From Periconia sp. R9002 (lineage: Eukaryota > Ascomycota > Dothideomycetes > Pleosporales > Periconiaceae), in the NCBI GenBank assembly GCA_023627715.1, contig JAMAHW010000021.1:62001-126000 (forward strand): a stretch of 64,000 nt of DNA. Direction: 5' to 3'. Positions 34,458 through 46,831 of this stretch are shown one piece after another. Both the position numbers and the translations under genes were made by a program. Below the pieces are notes generated by a model, which worked only from the letters and a program-made list of their open reading frames with translations, made no database searches and had not been told where the DNA came from. Every line of letters starts with the position of its first letter. Position 1 is the stretch's first letter.

Positions 34458-34995
34458 AATTTTTTTGGTTTTGTGTTTTTGGATGGGAATTGTCTGAATT
34501 ATTGAATATATGTACTTGAAAATGTTGCAAGGAAGAGAAGAGGGAGCTGGATGAGGGGTGAATTGTTCTTTGGAGGGTGGGTGGGGGGAGGCTTGCGTGT
34601 GCGTGCGGGGTCGGTGGTAAGCGAAGGGTTGTCACTGGTGGGTGGGGAGAGTGTTTGTTGGGTGACGGGTGCGTGGAAGAGGATTGGGTGGGGGTATAGT
34701 TCAAAGTTGGTCTTGATGTATGTAGTAGGGACATCAATGTGTACGTAGGGCAAACGTCTATAAGGGTCATTATTTTCTTCTTTGTAAGTAGTGGTAGGTA
34801 CAATTAAATGGTGCTAGGTGTGTAACACGGAGAGGGTTTTTCTTGTTTCTTGGTACGGGGAATGTGGTAGTTCTCATGGTTCACAATGAATGATATCTTC
34901 ATCACCCCTTATGCGGATGAACAGATACATCAAAGATAAAACAATGATAGATTTTCCAGTCTAAGTGCAGTCTATCCCAATCAGATACTCATCCT
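34458..34995. other. Intergenic region
   Basis: G-rich sequence upstream of the tRNA and the 3' flank of the GH51 gene. ORFs here are low-complexity and not supported. Confidence 0.4.
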
Positions 34996-36810
34996 CTACG
35001 CCTTCCACCTCAACAACGTAAACGAATGCTTCCCAAACGTAAACAACCCCTTACCATCCCACGTCCTCTCCTCGATCCCAACCTTCTGCTCCGCCGCCGT
35101 ATTCACAACCCTCACATTCTCCCCACCCACAACAAACACCTTCACATCCCCCTCCTTAACCCCCTCGATCAGAACTTCAAAGTCCTTGTCCTCACTCACA
35201 TTCGTAACCGCCAACCCGACCCACCCATCCTCCCCCCTCGCCGCGCACACGTCCAAAAACGGCGTCTCAATCGCAGCCCTCACCCACTTCGGATTCGTCC
35301 TACCCTCGTACTCAGGACTCCGCACATTGACCGCAACGCTCGTGCCGCGCATGTACTTGCTGAACAGCAGCAACGGCCACCACGTCGTCTGCTTCACGAC
35401 CCCGTCCTTGCTCGTCATCAACGGACTAATCACATTCACGCTCTGCGCGATATTCGCCATGCCGACGTCGCGCGCCTGGCGGATGAAGCCGTTTAGGAAC
35501 ACAGCGACCGCCAGCGCGTCCGACAACGTGTACTTCTCTTCAGCGCCCTGCTCGCCAGGGGCCCGCGTCGGGTCCCACACGTTCCACTCGTCGAAGCAAA
35601 TCGTCTGGCGCGGGACGGTTTCGGGCACGCCGTTCTTGATGCGCGCGAGGTCGATGAGGGCAGACGTCATTTGGATGGCGCGTTCGGCGGCGCGCGGCGC
35701 CGTTGCGTTGGGGAGGTGCGACGCGTCGGCTGTATAGATGTGGATGCTGTGCATGTCGATTAGGCTCTTGGTCGTGTCGCCGGAGAGGCCGTGGACGTCC
35801 CATTTCACGCACTCCTTGAGCACGTAGTAGTCCCAAGACGAGTAACCCGTTTCGCCGCAGAGGATGAGGGTGATGGAGGGGTCGAGGAGTTTGAGCGCTT
35901 TGGCCCATTGGTAGGCTTTTTTTGCGTAGTCTTCTTTGGTGAGTTGGGCTACTTGCCATGGGCCCCAGCATTCGTTGCCTAGGGCCCAGTATTTGACCTG
36001 GTGAGTGGGTCAGCTTTGCGTTTTTTTTTTGTTTGGAAATTGATCAATAGACAAATCGCCTAAGGTAGGCTTCGGGGGAGCGAGATGGGGGAGGGGATGA
36101 TTTACGTTGTAGGGCTCCTCGTGCCCGTTTTGACGTCGTAGGTTGGCGTAGTATGTGTCTTGGGTGGAATTGCAGTATTCGAGCCAGGCCAGGGCTGTAG
36201 TTTTCACATCAGTCACATCCCATCAGCCTCGTAGTTCGTTCCCAGAATCCAAGAAGGGGATGAACGAAAGGGCGATAGACTCTGACCTTCATCCAACGTC
36301 CCCGTGCCGAAATTCAAACACAGGTACGGCTCCGTGCCCACGACCTCGCACCACTTCATGAACTCATCGGTGCCAAACGAATTCGGTTCAATGCCCAGCC
36401 ATGCGAGCTCTGGTCGCTTGGGGCGCTTCTCGCGCGGTCCTACGCCGTCGAGCCAGTGGTATGTCGCGACGAAGTTGCCGCCTGGGTACCGCACCACGGG
36501 CACGTTGAGGTCCTTCATCGCTTCGATGACATCTTTGCGGAAGCCGTTGGCGTCGGAGAGGGGGCTCGAAGGGTCGTAGATGCCGCCGTAGATGCAGCGG
36601 CCCATGTGTCTGCGTAACAATTGTCAATTTTTCTTCCCTTCTTTTTTTCCTTTCAATATCGAAGGAAGTGGGGTGCGTGCTGCTAGGCAATGAATTTACT
36701 CACTCTGTGAACCCGCCATAGATGTTGTCGTTGATTTTGGCAATCGAGTGCTCGGGATGCACGATGATGGAGGGGGTCTGGTCGTCGGCGATGCGCGTGA
36801 ACGTCGCCAT
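34996..36810 (-). CDS. GH51 alpha-L-arabinofuranosidase (intracellular type)
   Basis: Four exons: 36810-36704, 36609-36287, 36194-36106, 35997-34996, giving 506 residues; introns of 94, 92 and 108 bp keep frame. The enzyme removes terminal alpha-L-arabinofuranose from arabino-oligosaccharides. The spliced N-terminus has [20 protein letters not shown] and VVRYPGGNFVATYHW; the acid/base is Glu182 in YWALGNE and the nucleophile Glu310 in ICFDEWNVW. The C-terminal beta domain ends HSFTLLRWKA, as in this family. No signal peptide is present, and length is near the 500 residues usual for intracellular GH51 enzymes. It is divergent from a sugar transporter, which suggests joint use of plant-wall sugars. 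Confidence 0.94.
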
Positions 36811-37826
36811 TGTTGCCTCAAGCTCTCTCAACTTTTTCAACTCCTAAGAATCAAGATTAAACTCTCTCTCTCTCAATCAAATCAATCGCCAAAATAACTC
36901 AAGTCCTGCCTTTTCTCACTCCAAGCAATCGAAGAATATAAAAAAAAGATGGAGGGGGAAAAAACTCACCCCGCCATGCAAAGTCCAAACAAGACACCCA
37001 AGCTCTCAACAACAACACACTCCACTCCACCTACTTAGGCATCTTTACCTTACCTGACCCTACCTTACCTTAACCAACCCCCAACCTTAACCACACTCCC
37101 ACAATTTATCCGAAACTAAACCCATTCCCCAAGCCCTAAACATCACCTCGTGATACTTGATCGATGCAAAGCTAACCCTAACCCTCCCTACCCCCCGATT
37201 CGCGGAAAAACAAACACAAGTACTTCCGTCCCCGCAAAATCACGAGCTCGGTGCAGTGATGGGCCGAGGGAAGTGGGGGTGCGGGGATGCACTAGGGGGG
37301 CGGCCTCGGTTAAGGAAGTTATACTGGAATCTGGGGTATGGCGTTCGGCGGTTTTTCTTGTTCGATCTTAGGCGATGGATTGTGTGGGTGGTCTGGTGAA
37401 GGGGAATGGATGGTGTCTGGGGTTGAACGGGGGCTGGGGGTATCGGTCGGGGGGCCAAACTTGGTTTTGTTGTCTTGGGGAGACGGCTGGCTGGTGAAGG
37501 GATGCGTAAGGAAGAGGTTTGTGCGGTGTGATGTGGTTGGGGGAGGGAGAATCAAGCGGTGGGTTTATCATGTTTGTACCAAGGATTGATGCATGTAGGT
37601 ATGGAGGTACGTAGGGAGCTATAAAAGGTGTTGATCCTGCGTCTCCCCCCGTGGGGTTCGCGTCGATCCATCTTTTTGCGCGCGCGTTGTTTTTTTTTTG
37701 CAATTGATTGCTTCGAATTCGGTTTTGGGCTGAGACTTGTAGAGGCTTGTGTTAAGCTTCTTTATTTTGTGTTGGGTTTGATCTTTTAGGATTCAGAGAG
37801 GAGGGCTTGAGTGACTGATTGTAAAG
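36811..37826. promoter_or_regulatory. Shared upstream region of GH51 and sugar transporter genes
   Basis: 1016 bp between two divergent starts. It holds CT/CA-rich leaders next to the GH51 gene, and CCGAGG (37264) and CCTCGG (37304) in a G-rich stretch. CGGTTAAG at 37307 is close to the reported arabinose-regulator core CGGDTAAW but misses the last base. A TATAAAAG box lies near 37620, about 200 bp before the transporter ATG. No gene lies here. Confidence 0.45.
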
Positions 37827-39612
37827 ATGGCGCTTCCTCCAAAATGGTATCAGGTAATGCTCACTTTTCTTCCATCAATCTCGTTGTATCGGTGAAGAAG
37901 AACGACAAAAAAGTGTGAAATGTGGACAATCAACTAACACTTTTGATGCAGTTCCTCGTCGGCGTCTTCGCCTCCCTAGGCTCGCTGCTCTACGGATACG
38001 ACCTCGGTGTCATCGCCCAGGTGATAGCCTCGCAGTCCTTCATCTCCAGGTTCCAGCCGACGAAGCCAGAAGAAGGCGCCGTGGTATCCGTCTTCACGGG
38101 CGGAGCCTTCTTTGGGGCCTTCGCGGCCGGGTTCCTCGCTGATGGGCTGGGTCGCAGACTCACGATCTTGTCTGGCGCGCTGGTGTTTTGCCTTGGGGGA
38201 GCGCTGCAGACGGGCGCGCAGGGTCTGTCGTATTTGTATGCTGGACGGAGTATAGCTGGGCTTGGGTGATTATACCATTTCGCTTCATGTGTTATAGGGA
38301 AGAAGAATGGAGGGCTAATGAGTGGTAGGGTTGGCGTGCTGTGCATGATTGTCCCTATGTATCAGGCCGAATTGGCGCATCCGAGTATTCGTGGACGCGT
38401 TACGGCGCTCCAGCAGTTCATGCTGGGTGTGGGTGCTCTCGCTGCTGCGTGGATCTCGTATGGTACCTATGTTGGGTTTGCGCCTACGAATGATGGGCAA
38501 TGGCGGACGAGTCTGGGTATTCAAATCGTACCGGCTGTTTTCCTCGGAGCATTGATTCTGCTCTTCCCTGAAAGTCCTCGTTGGTTGATTGATCATGTAA
38601 GTCTATGGATTCAAGAAGATTTCGCGGTTTTGAACTGACAGAAGCGTGTAGGGTCGCACTGAAGAAGGCCTCCAAACCCTCGCTCGACTCCACGCCCACG
38701 GCGACATCAACGACGCCTGGGTGCGCGCAGAATTCGACCAGATCCAAGACGCCATTACCTTCGAGCACGAGCACGAAGCTTCATCGATCTTTGAACTCTT
38801 CACCGACAAGTCCTCTTTCCGCCGCCTCTTTCTCGCCTGCGCCCTGCAAGCCTCCATCCAGATGACGGGCGTCTCAGCGATCCAGTACTACTCCGTTACC
38901 ATCTACGGGCTGATGGGCATCGCGGGCGACGACACTCTCAAGTACCAAGCCATCTCGTCCATAATCGCGCTCATCGCTCAGTTCCTCTGCATCCTGTTCA
39001 TCGATAAGTTTGGTCGGCGCTGGCCCTTGATCCTCGGCAACCTGGGCAACATGGTGACGTTCATCATCGCGACCATCTTGCTCGCTGTCTTCCCGCCCGG
39101 CGCCAACAACAACAAGGCCGCAGCGTGGGGCTTCATCGTCGTGACGTGGGTATACAACTTCTCCTTCTCCGCGACGTGCGGGCCGCTCTCGTGGATCATC
39201 CCCGCCGAGATCTTCGACACAAAAACGCGCTCCAAAGGCGTCATGATGGCCACCATGCTCTCGTTTGCGTTCAACACTATGATCGGTCAGCTCACGCCGA
39301 TTGCGATGGAGAATGTCGGGTACAAATTCTACATTCTCTTCGTGGTAAGTTCCTCCCCCCTTTCTCCCCATCATCCGTCACATTCTCACAATCACCGCAC
39401 AGGTCTGCAACCTCACCAACGCCATCTTCTTCTGGGCCGTGCTCCCCGAAACCGCGAAGCGCCCGCTCGAGGAAATGAAGTACCTCTTCACCAACGCGCC
39501 CATCTTCGTCCCCGGCATGAAAGGCAACGACTACTCGCCGCACGACCTCGAACGACGCGTTGAAGAGGTCGAGGCGAAGCAGGGGTATGCGCACCGTGAG
39601 TCTGTTGCTTAG
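37827..39612 (+). CDS. MFS sugar transporter (major facilitator, sugar porter family)
   Basis: Five exons: 37827-37853, 37952-38265, 38329-38596, 38652-39344, 39403-39612, giving 503 residues. Sugar-porter signatures are in order: GSLLYGYDLGVIAQV in helix 1, DGLGRRLTILSG after helix 2, FPESPRWLIDHGR before the central loop, QMTGVSAIQYYSVTIY in helix 7, DKFGRRWPLIL, and a late PETAKRPLEEM. Twelve helices fit. It imports hexose, pentose or a related sugar acid across the plasma membrane; the substrate cannot be read from sequence. The first exon codes only nine residues (MALPPKWYQ), and its splice site sits just before helix 1. It is divergent from the GH51 gene. Confidence 0.93.
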
Positions 39613-42600
39613 TTTTGAAGTTTCAAAACGCTGGTGGTTGTGGATATGAATGGAGTATTTTCGTATAAGAAGTAGTAAAGTATGGGAGTGCGTGTACATA
39701 CATAAACTACTCGGATCTACGTGCGAAAAGCACGAGAAATAGAATGCCGGTACAAATACCAGCACAGCACTATTTTCAAATCCCTTCCATGTATCCATCA
39801 ATGTCCCACAAACCACCTTCCAGCCTTCTCTCCCAGACTTTCACACCTACCTACACACGTACAACCACCAGTCGCAGTACCACCACCACCATCACCATCC
39901 CCACAAAAAAACTTCCCACCATCTATCTCGGTCCGCACAAACCCCTACCCCGCCCACTCACCCCATCCATCGACCTACATGCAGTAGCGCGCACCCTTCG
40001 TCATCCATACCCAGTAACCTACCATGCCCCCTCCCCATCCCCACAATAATACACCTCGCCTTTAACAACCCGATCAACCTTGTTTCAAAGCGCCAACTTA
40101 CCCAGATAAGAAGTTTTGCGTGGGAGGTGTTGATGGCTGAGATCATGCACGTCAGCGATTTTCAAGGAGGGGGCGAAAGGATTGGAGCTAAGCGGGTGTG
40201 TTTATCATTGCTGTGTTCGGGGTAGGCGGAGTAAGGGTGGGTTTGTGCGATTGGAGATTTTTGGAGGGTGGATATTATAGGTAGGGTTGTTAATGTGATT
40301 GTAGTTTCTTAAAATATGTTTTGTGTCGCAATGTGTATGAATCGAGGGGAGGCCCGAGTATCGCATTTTTTGATGGTGAAAAGATAGGTACTTAGACGAG
40401 TCGGTCCACACTGTTCTTTCCACTCACTCGCCATACCTAACTTTTTTTCAGAATCTTACAGAATCTTAAAAATAATTAAAAAAATAATTTGGGGAAAGAC
40501 TCCCCAAACGACAAACAAATTCCAAAATCTACTTTCCTCCCTCCCCCTTTTTCCTAGGAAATTCCAGACCTTTGCCCTACCCGCTTTCATCGTCCCAAAA
40601 AAAATGTGTGTTCCAGACCGTCGCGGCCGCACCTTGCCCCGACCCACCCGAGCCCTTCTCGACCAAAACATCAAATGCTGCAAACTCGCCCCTCTAAACG
40701 CCTTCTCAATTGTCCTGTTTGAGTAAATTTATAGGTAAACTATTGATTGTAGCACGGATATACGGCATTCGTTAGTTCTTCTGTCAAGTTTATGGGTGCG
40801 ATCTCGGAGGTTGATGTTTGGGTGGGGTGCGGGGGGTGTGTGTGTTTGGACGGCCCGCGTTTAGCGCTAGTTGGTGCATTCTTTGGGGTTGAGACGTTTG
40901 GTGGATATGATATTGTGCGGAGGTGTGAGGATTGGGAATGGAGAAAGGGTTTTGGACGATGGGTGGGGTGTTTCGTAGGATGAAAGTGGAATTGGGAGTG
41001 TACTATAATAAGGAGGGTGAGTGAGATCTACCTACTCCTTTCGTTAAACGCCCTTGAATTATTAGGTATCTAGTAGAATGTATTCGGGCTTGCATTGAGA
41101 TGGATCTCAATTGTGCTTGAGTCGCTTTAGGTGCTTAGAATCTCTGTTGGCTGGTTTATATTTTTACTCGGTATCAATTGATATTTTTTTTAACTAGGTT
41201 TGAACAGCATCGGTGGTACTCTGTACTATTCAAAGCATCTAACACACATAGGAGCATAGAAAAAAGCGCATAACGACATATTTCTTGTTTGCGATTCTTC
41301 CATTGGTAAGCTGGCATAGAGAGGGGTTGCACGCTGGAAGTAACAGTTCGGTGGATAATGTACCAGATAATATTCGAATCAAAGATGACAGACAGAAATT
41401 GTAGACGCTCTAATCCGTACAATTATTTCTTCGCCCGACGCGTCACTTGCCGTTGTGTCAGGAGTCTGTAGTACGACAGAAAGGAAGGTACCGACGGGCA
41501 CGGAGTCCTTCTTACATGCTACACGCAGGCAGTGGAGTTTCCATGGTAACTTGATACAAAGTTACGAGATGGCTGCACTAGAAACACTCTTGCCTTGTTC
41601 AGATCGATGCACAGAAAAGTCTAGAAGTCTATGTCATGCGCCACCGCTCGCGGGCCCACGCGATTCAACCAATCCATTTCAGTCCGACCGTTTTCCAACG
41701 CTTACTGGACACCAATGGGATTGATTGATTATGCCGAACACCACTATCCAATGATGAACCACATGCATGGTACGCGCAGCTGAAGATCTTCGCCCCCACT
41801 CACCTCTTCCTATAGGCCGGCATCACGTATATGATAGTCATTGGCACACGGCAAAGCAAAACTACCCCTCTAAAACATTATTGAGGAGGACGCTAATATC
41901 TCCGTCAGCCTTCTAAGAGGAACTTGCATTGATGTTCAAGTGACATGTTTAAATCCTCGCATCGCCTGTACCCTCACCATTCGGCAGTGTCGGTGGTCCC
42001 GATCGGATGCATGCCGGAGGGCACCACGGGTAGTGACATATCGGAGCGCCAGCATTTTCGCGACCCGATTTCATCAACTAACTGCGTCTAGAAATAACTT
42101 TTCAATCCTTCCGAACTGTTCGCTTGACGACTTGTTGTGCCCCTGCAGGTTTCCTAATCCCAAAAGTCCTCCAACAACGCCACCAATCTCACCACGGTCA
42201 TAATACTAATATCTCACTCGTTCATCTGCCCCGTGAGTAATCAAGCCCATGAAACCCTAACTCCCTGTGCAGAAGGCTAATGCTTACTCCCTTCTCAGAT
42301 CCATGTCTGTGAAGCGGTGTGACAAGACAAGCTTTTGGATCGGAGTTGTCACATCGGCTTTTTCGATCATATATTCCAATATTCCAGGTAACTGGTCAGT
42401 GGACAAGGCACAGTCACAACGTGCAGCTTACCAACACGGGTAGAGCCGCCATGTGTCGGCTCGTCGGTCCGTCCAGAACTTCATGTCTTTGCACGTGTGT
42501 GAATCAAGTGATTAGATGGAAACTGGTGTGAACTGTTCCTTGACAAATTGTCGTATGAGCTAAGCAGACATTGGTCATCTGTGAGGACGTAGATCTAGTT

Positions 42601-43342
42601 TTTCGGTTAGATGCGACCAGTATCTGTATTCATTCCAATGATGCGAGTGATCAGAAATCGGTAGTTGCCGGCAGTTCATGAAACGGTATAGCTGGGGATA
42701 AGGATCACTGTTACACAATACCCACAAAGCAACACCCTCTCCTCTTTGAACTATTATAGCACTACAGAAGAAAAAACGACAATCCTAGAAGCAGTTTGTC
42801 TTACATCGTACAAAGCTTGAGCTTTCCTTCACGTATAACTCTCGTCTTTTAAGAATCCAATACATCCACAAAACCGTATATGTACGCCACAGCCCTGATA
42901 TCACAGCAATGTAGAATCCTACGACAATATGCCTCCCTTCAGACTCCCAATTCGCCGCCTTCTAGGTATTTCTTACGTCTCTCTCCACAATTTACAAAAG
43001 CCACAGTGAGATGTGATGAGCAGGATATCGTTGCCTTGTATCGTCATTCGTTCGAGGGAGCTGACTTGCTGATGGGAAACAACATCGTCAATGCTTATGA
43101 TACGAAAGCCACAATGTCACTCTCCTGGATGGATGCCTTCACCTGATGTACATCACATTTGTGATCACCATGATGAACAATAGCAACCAAACTCCATCTC
43201 AAGCAACAAAAAGACATATAAAAGACCCTCCCCACCTCCACAAATTACTCCTCTCCACACACATCCACATCCTCGACCCTCTTGTACGATCCCTTAAAAC
43301 CCCCCCACCAAACCCATTTAAAAACACCCCTCAACCTTCAAA
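39613..43342. other. Gene-poor region (3.7 kb)
   Basis: No gene could be supported on either strand. The first part is C/A-rich (39830-40050) with low-complexity ORFs. Positions 40440-40500 hold a short A/T run with two CAGAATCTTA copies. Positions 41170-42880 have only short unrelated ORFs. The last 150 bp are the promoter of the secreted protein gene. Confidence 0.45.
43217..43224 (+). promoter_or_regulatory. TATA box of the small secreted protein gene
   Basis: TATAAAAG lies about 120 bp before the ATG at 43343 and is followed by a C-rich, CT-rich leader. Position and sequence fit a TATA element. Confidence 0.5.
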
Positions 43343-43820
43343 ATGCAGCCCACAACTCTCCTCACACTTCTCGCGGCCACCTTCGCCACCACCGTCTCCG
43401 CGGCCCCCAGCAGCCCCGCCCCGCTCGAGACTCGCCAGGACGTCGGCCTCATCTACGCACGCTTCTACGGCGACGGGGGCTGCCACGGCGACTGGCTCGA
43501 CGACATTGTGTTCCCGCAGAACACCGACGCCTGCACCAACAACGGCATCACCGCTGCTTATCAAAGTGTGGATTTCTTGAATAACACTGCGACCAGGACT
43601 TGTAAGTGGTCATATTATCCTGCTATTTCCTTTTTATCGTGTGGTCAAAGGGGAGGAGAGAGAGGGGGCGGGGTTTTTGAAATGAGAATGTTTGCTGATG
43701 AGAGGTACAGTGAGGGTTTACTCGCTGTCTAACTGCGATGAGAGCGGGAATCACTTTGATCTTGCGCCTGGCCAGCTTGGCTGCTTTGCTCAGCACGTCG
43801 GATCCGCCAAGTTCATCTAA
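43343..43820 (+). CDS. Small secreted cysteine-containing protein
   Basis: Two exons: 43343-43601 and 43711-43820, giving 122 residues; the 109 bp intron (GTAAGT...TACAG) is phase 1. Residues 1-20 form a clear signal peptide (LLTLLAATFATTVSA) with a likely cut before APSS. A Kex2-like site ETR|QDVG may follow. The mature part has four cysteines (GGCHGDW, DACTNNG, LSNCDES, GCFAQ), enough for two disulfides, and one NNT glycosylation site. Size and layout fit a secreted effector-like or antimicrobial-like protein; no family is recognised. Without splicing the frame would run into Arg/Gly-rich nonsense, which supports the intron. Confidence 0.75.
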
Positions 43821-44504
43821 ATGGATCTATGAGGCGTTGGGATACTAGGGGATGATGAAGTGTGTTGGAATTGGAATGTTGGAAGGATGTTGAGATTGGA
43901 AAGTTTGACGCGCCGGTTGGTGGTTGAGCGATACACTCCTTAATACTACTATATGACTATAGTTTCCTTGAGTACATACATAAAAATTGAAATTAACATT
44001 CCCGGGAAAGATTCGTTCGCTTCTTTTCTCATGTGCTGGAGTCAATGCTATCAGTATTCCATATAGTTGTTTTACAATTTATAGGGCAGCTAGATTTAAC
44101 GAGAATCAATCTCCCAACAGAGTTACCCTATCTAGTAACAACTGTAAATTTTCGACCGAAGTATCATACTATTATATATTTATATAGTCGTACGGTAGTA
44201 AATTACCCGGTAAACTTATGTATTTGATCATATCAGGATTAGGTCGAAGGCTCTTGTGTATTATAGGCAGATTAAAAATCTATATAACCTTAATTATATC
44301 ACTGAAGTGCATCTCACCAATGTCTAGACTGGATGTTATGGATATTTCCAAGGTTTTTTTGTCAGATCCGTTGGCGCTATAACACATGAAAGTCACCCGT
44401 AATGTTGAATGAGATCGCCAGAAGCAGACTATGCATGATCAATTACTCCATAAATTTGATGCTGTTCACCTCGTAATGATAGTTTGCTACCTCAAAACAA
44501 ATGA
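43821..44504. other. AT-rich intergenic region
   Basis: Strongly AT-rich from about 44050 to 44310. No gene or repeat copy recognised. Confidence 0.4.
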
Positions 44505-44981
44505 TTATTTCTGATCCAACTCCACAATCGAGCGATCACCCGTAGCCCGCAGAATATCTGCCTTCCACGTCTTAATCTTCCACAGCCCATCCCCCGCATC
44601 CTTCACAAGCTCGAGCTGATACAAACTATACCCCGTAAACGAGCGCTCTTCCACTGCAAACTGATCCTCAGGTCGGACATGGTAGGCTACCGCTTGGCAG
44701 GTCAATGACGCCGTATCCGGGCCCGTGAGTTCCACGCGGACATTGCTGGTGGTATGGGTGGTTATGAGGGACCATAGCACTTCGAACCGGTCGTTGAGCG
44801 TAGTCCAGCCTTCGAGGGTGAAAAATGTGCTGATGAAGCGGACGTCTCCGGTTTTGAGCATGGCGGATTCGAAGAGTTCGCGGTTGTTGCTGTCGAGGCC
44901 GAAGAGGCTGCGGTAGAGGGCATCTGCTACTGCCTCGCGCGGGCTGAGGTCCGCGATCTTGGTTGAGATGGGAATCGACAT
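44505..44981 (-). CDS. SnoaL-like domain protein
   Basis: Single exon, 158 residues. It has the order of a SnoaL/NTF2-like fold: an N-terminal helix (SPREAVADALYRSLFGLDSNN), ELFESAMLKTGDVRFI, WTTLNDRFEVLWSLITTHTTSNVRVEL, and antiparallel strands with ASLTCQAVAYH, YQLELVKDAGDGLWKIKTWKADIL. In fungi such proteins often act as small isomerases, cyclases or hydratases in secondary metabolism, or have no known function. The pattern with His in TTHTTSN and AYHVRPED resembles the SnoaL_4 group. No biosynthetic genes flank it. The ATG is the first in the open frame and is followed by a typical short polar start. Confidence 0.75.
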   Translation of the reverse strand: MSIPISTKIADLSPREAVADALYRSLFGLDSNNRELFESAMLKTGDVRFISTFFTLEGWTTLNDRFEVLWSLITTHTTSNVRVELTGPDTASLTCQAVAYHVRPEDQFAVEERSFTGYSLYQLELVKDAGDGLWKIKTWKADILRATGDRSIVELDQK

Positions 44982-46033
44982 TTTCTATTTTGTTGTTCGG
45001 TAAAGTCTGTCGTGTGAAGTAGGGTGTAGAGTTGATGATTGTAGCAAGTGCATTGATATCGCGATCACGACGGCTTTTATATTGGAAAATGGGTCGGGTT
45101 TCACGGATTTAGGAACCTCGATGCATTACATCTCGGCACGATTGTCTTGTGGCTGACAACAAAATACTGCGCTGTAGCATTTGAAACAATGGGGCGATTC
45201 GACTGTTCGGAAAACGCGGCCGCTAATTGGACAATGCCGAGCTTTCGCGCGAAAGAAAGCTCTCCAAACTTCGGACCCGAAGTTATAGGATATCTCATGG
45301 ATGTTTACAAAATCTTGACTCTCTATAATTTGGTCTCGTTCAGAGGTGTTGCATACCCACCAGCACGCAACTTCTTGCACAAAAGTTCAATGCAGGATCT
45401 GTATACCTGTGAAACAAGAACAATGGTTCAAAAGTGGATCGATACAAAGAGGCGGGCCACAATTATTACCAAGATTTCCGGAAGGGCTTACTAAACGAGT
45501 AGCGTAACCGTTCACCGAAGTCAAGATATCAGTTGTAGTAAGATAAATTCCGTCAAAAGATCCCTTCCCCCCACTAGCTTGGATGACCTTGGGCGCAAGT
45601 GGCCAGTATTTACATATGAAACAACAAGAAAATACCCCATGATGATTTGGGCGGAGAGATCTTATTATCTAAGATTAGGTCCCACTTTTGGCTAGTATGT
45701 GATGAAGCCAAGCAAAACGAGATGTACTATGATAGAGGAAATGGTCTGTTTACTGACGTGAAATTTCTTGAGAACCACAGGATTGAAACTATCAATTATC
45801 ATCCAATGAAGGACCGCAATTCGAGCAATCGCCAATATAAAAGTTACTTTCGGTAATGACTGTAAAAACAACACGAACCAAAACACAAACGACTCAACAG
45901 CAAAGAATAATCTAAAAAATAGCATTCCTTCCACCCTCTAGCTTATCAAAGACTGATTCTTCCCTTGACACCTGCATTCAGCCTCCACAATAGTACATCC
46001 TCTCTTGCCACATACTAACAACTTCTGTCCCCT
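44982..46033. other. Intergenic region
   Basis: Promoter of the SnoaL-like gene and 3' flank of the secreted proline-rich gene. An ORF at 45147-45494 shows no known domain and is not supported. Confidence 0.4.
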
Positions 46034-46831
46034 TCAATCTGAGCCATGATGATGTGCAGTACCATTCGAACGATGCGTAGGACCAAGCTCAATGGTCGTA
46101 AAATGATCAAAAATGTCATCAAAATCGGGCAAATTTTTTTCACCGATCGAATGCACAGCCTGACTCACACGCGGGTCCCCAGCAGCGGTGCTCGTCGGAC
46201 GAACAGAAACGCTCGCAGGGGAATGCTGCTGTGGGGCAGTCGTGGGTTTCGGAGGAGAGGAAGGGGCCTGGCTTTGGACGGATGGTTTTGGCGGGGCTTG
46301 GGTAGTAGGTGCTGCAGCGGGAGCGGTAGATTTCGGTGGCTCAGGTGGAGGGAGAGCAGTGGATTTTGATGGTGATGGAGGAGCTTGAGTCGCGGGAGGT
46401 CCGGCTTTGGGGATGGTCTGGGTGGGTTTCTGGGGCGGATCCTTTGGACCGCCTCCTTTTCCACCTTTCTTTCCTTTCGGTCCTTTAGCGGCTAAGTTCT
46501 GCAACTCATTGAGGTTCTCCTCTTCGTCGGAGCCTTCTTGATCATCGTCGGAAAACTTTTTCCCCGGAGTGGATTTCTCAATAGAGGACGGACGAGCTTG
46601 CTGGGTCTTCTTAGGAGCAGGAGCTCCCGTGGGGGTGGCAGCCACCGGTGGTTTAGATTGAGCTCCAATGGCTGGCAAACTAAAACTGTCGATTTTGCGC
46701 CGGATAAATGCAATGTTTTGTCCGTAAGCACCAGAATCTCCTTTACTCAGTGCTTTTGAATCATCTGCGCGTTGTTCGAGAACGGGCGCGGCAGCGGCTA
46801 GAGCTGGGAGAAGGTAGACGGAAATCCTCAT
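46034..46831 (-). CDS. Secreted proline-rich disordered protein
   Basis: Single exon, 265 residues. Residues 1-15 (MRISVYLLPALAAAA) are a signal peptide, followed by a probable propeptide ending at LEQR. A short hydrophobic stretch (YGQNIAFIRRKIDSFSLPAIG) comes next. The remainder is low-complexity: an acidic patch (DDDQEGSDEEE), a Lys/Gly-rich patch (KGPKGKKGGKGGG), then repeated Pro/Ala/Thr/Ser, and a His-containing end (THRSNGTAHHHG). It may be a wall-associated or extracellular protein. No domain is recognised, and the composition makes homology hard to judge. The ATG at 46831 gives a good signal peptide, so the start is likely right. Confidence 0.75.
   Translation of the reverse strand: MRISVYLLPALAAAAPVLEQRADDSKALSKGDSGAYGQNIAFIRRKIDSFSLPAIGAQSKPPVAATPTGAPAPKKTQQARPSSIEKSTPGKKFSDDDQEGSDEEENLNELQNLAAKGPKGKKGGKGGGPKDPPQKPTQTIPKAGPPATQAPPSPSKSTALPPPEPPKSTAPAAAPTTQAPPKPSVQSQAPSSPPKPTTAPQQHSPASVSVRPTSTAAGDPRVSQAVHSIGEKNLPDFDDIFDHFTTIELGPTHRSNGTAHHHGSD

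Noticed and set aside
35026..35737. Plus-strand ORFs over the GH51 gene
   Set aside because: Shadows of a well-supported minus-strand enzyme; composition is Pro/Arg-rich without domains.
37172..37185. CTAACCCTAACCCT resembling telomere repeat
   Set aside because: Only about two units, inside an intergenic C-rich stretch; too short to call an interstitial telomere.
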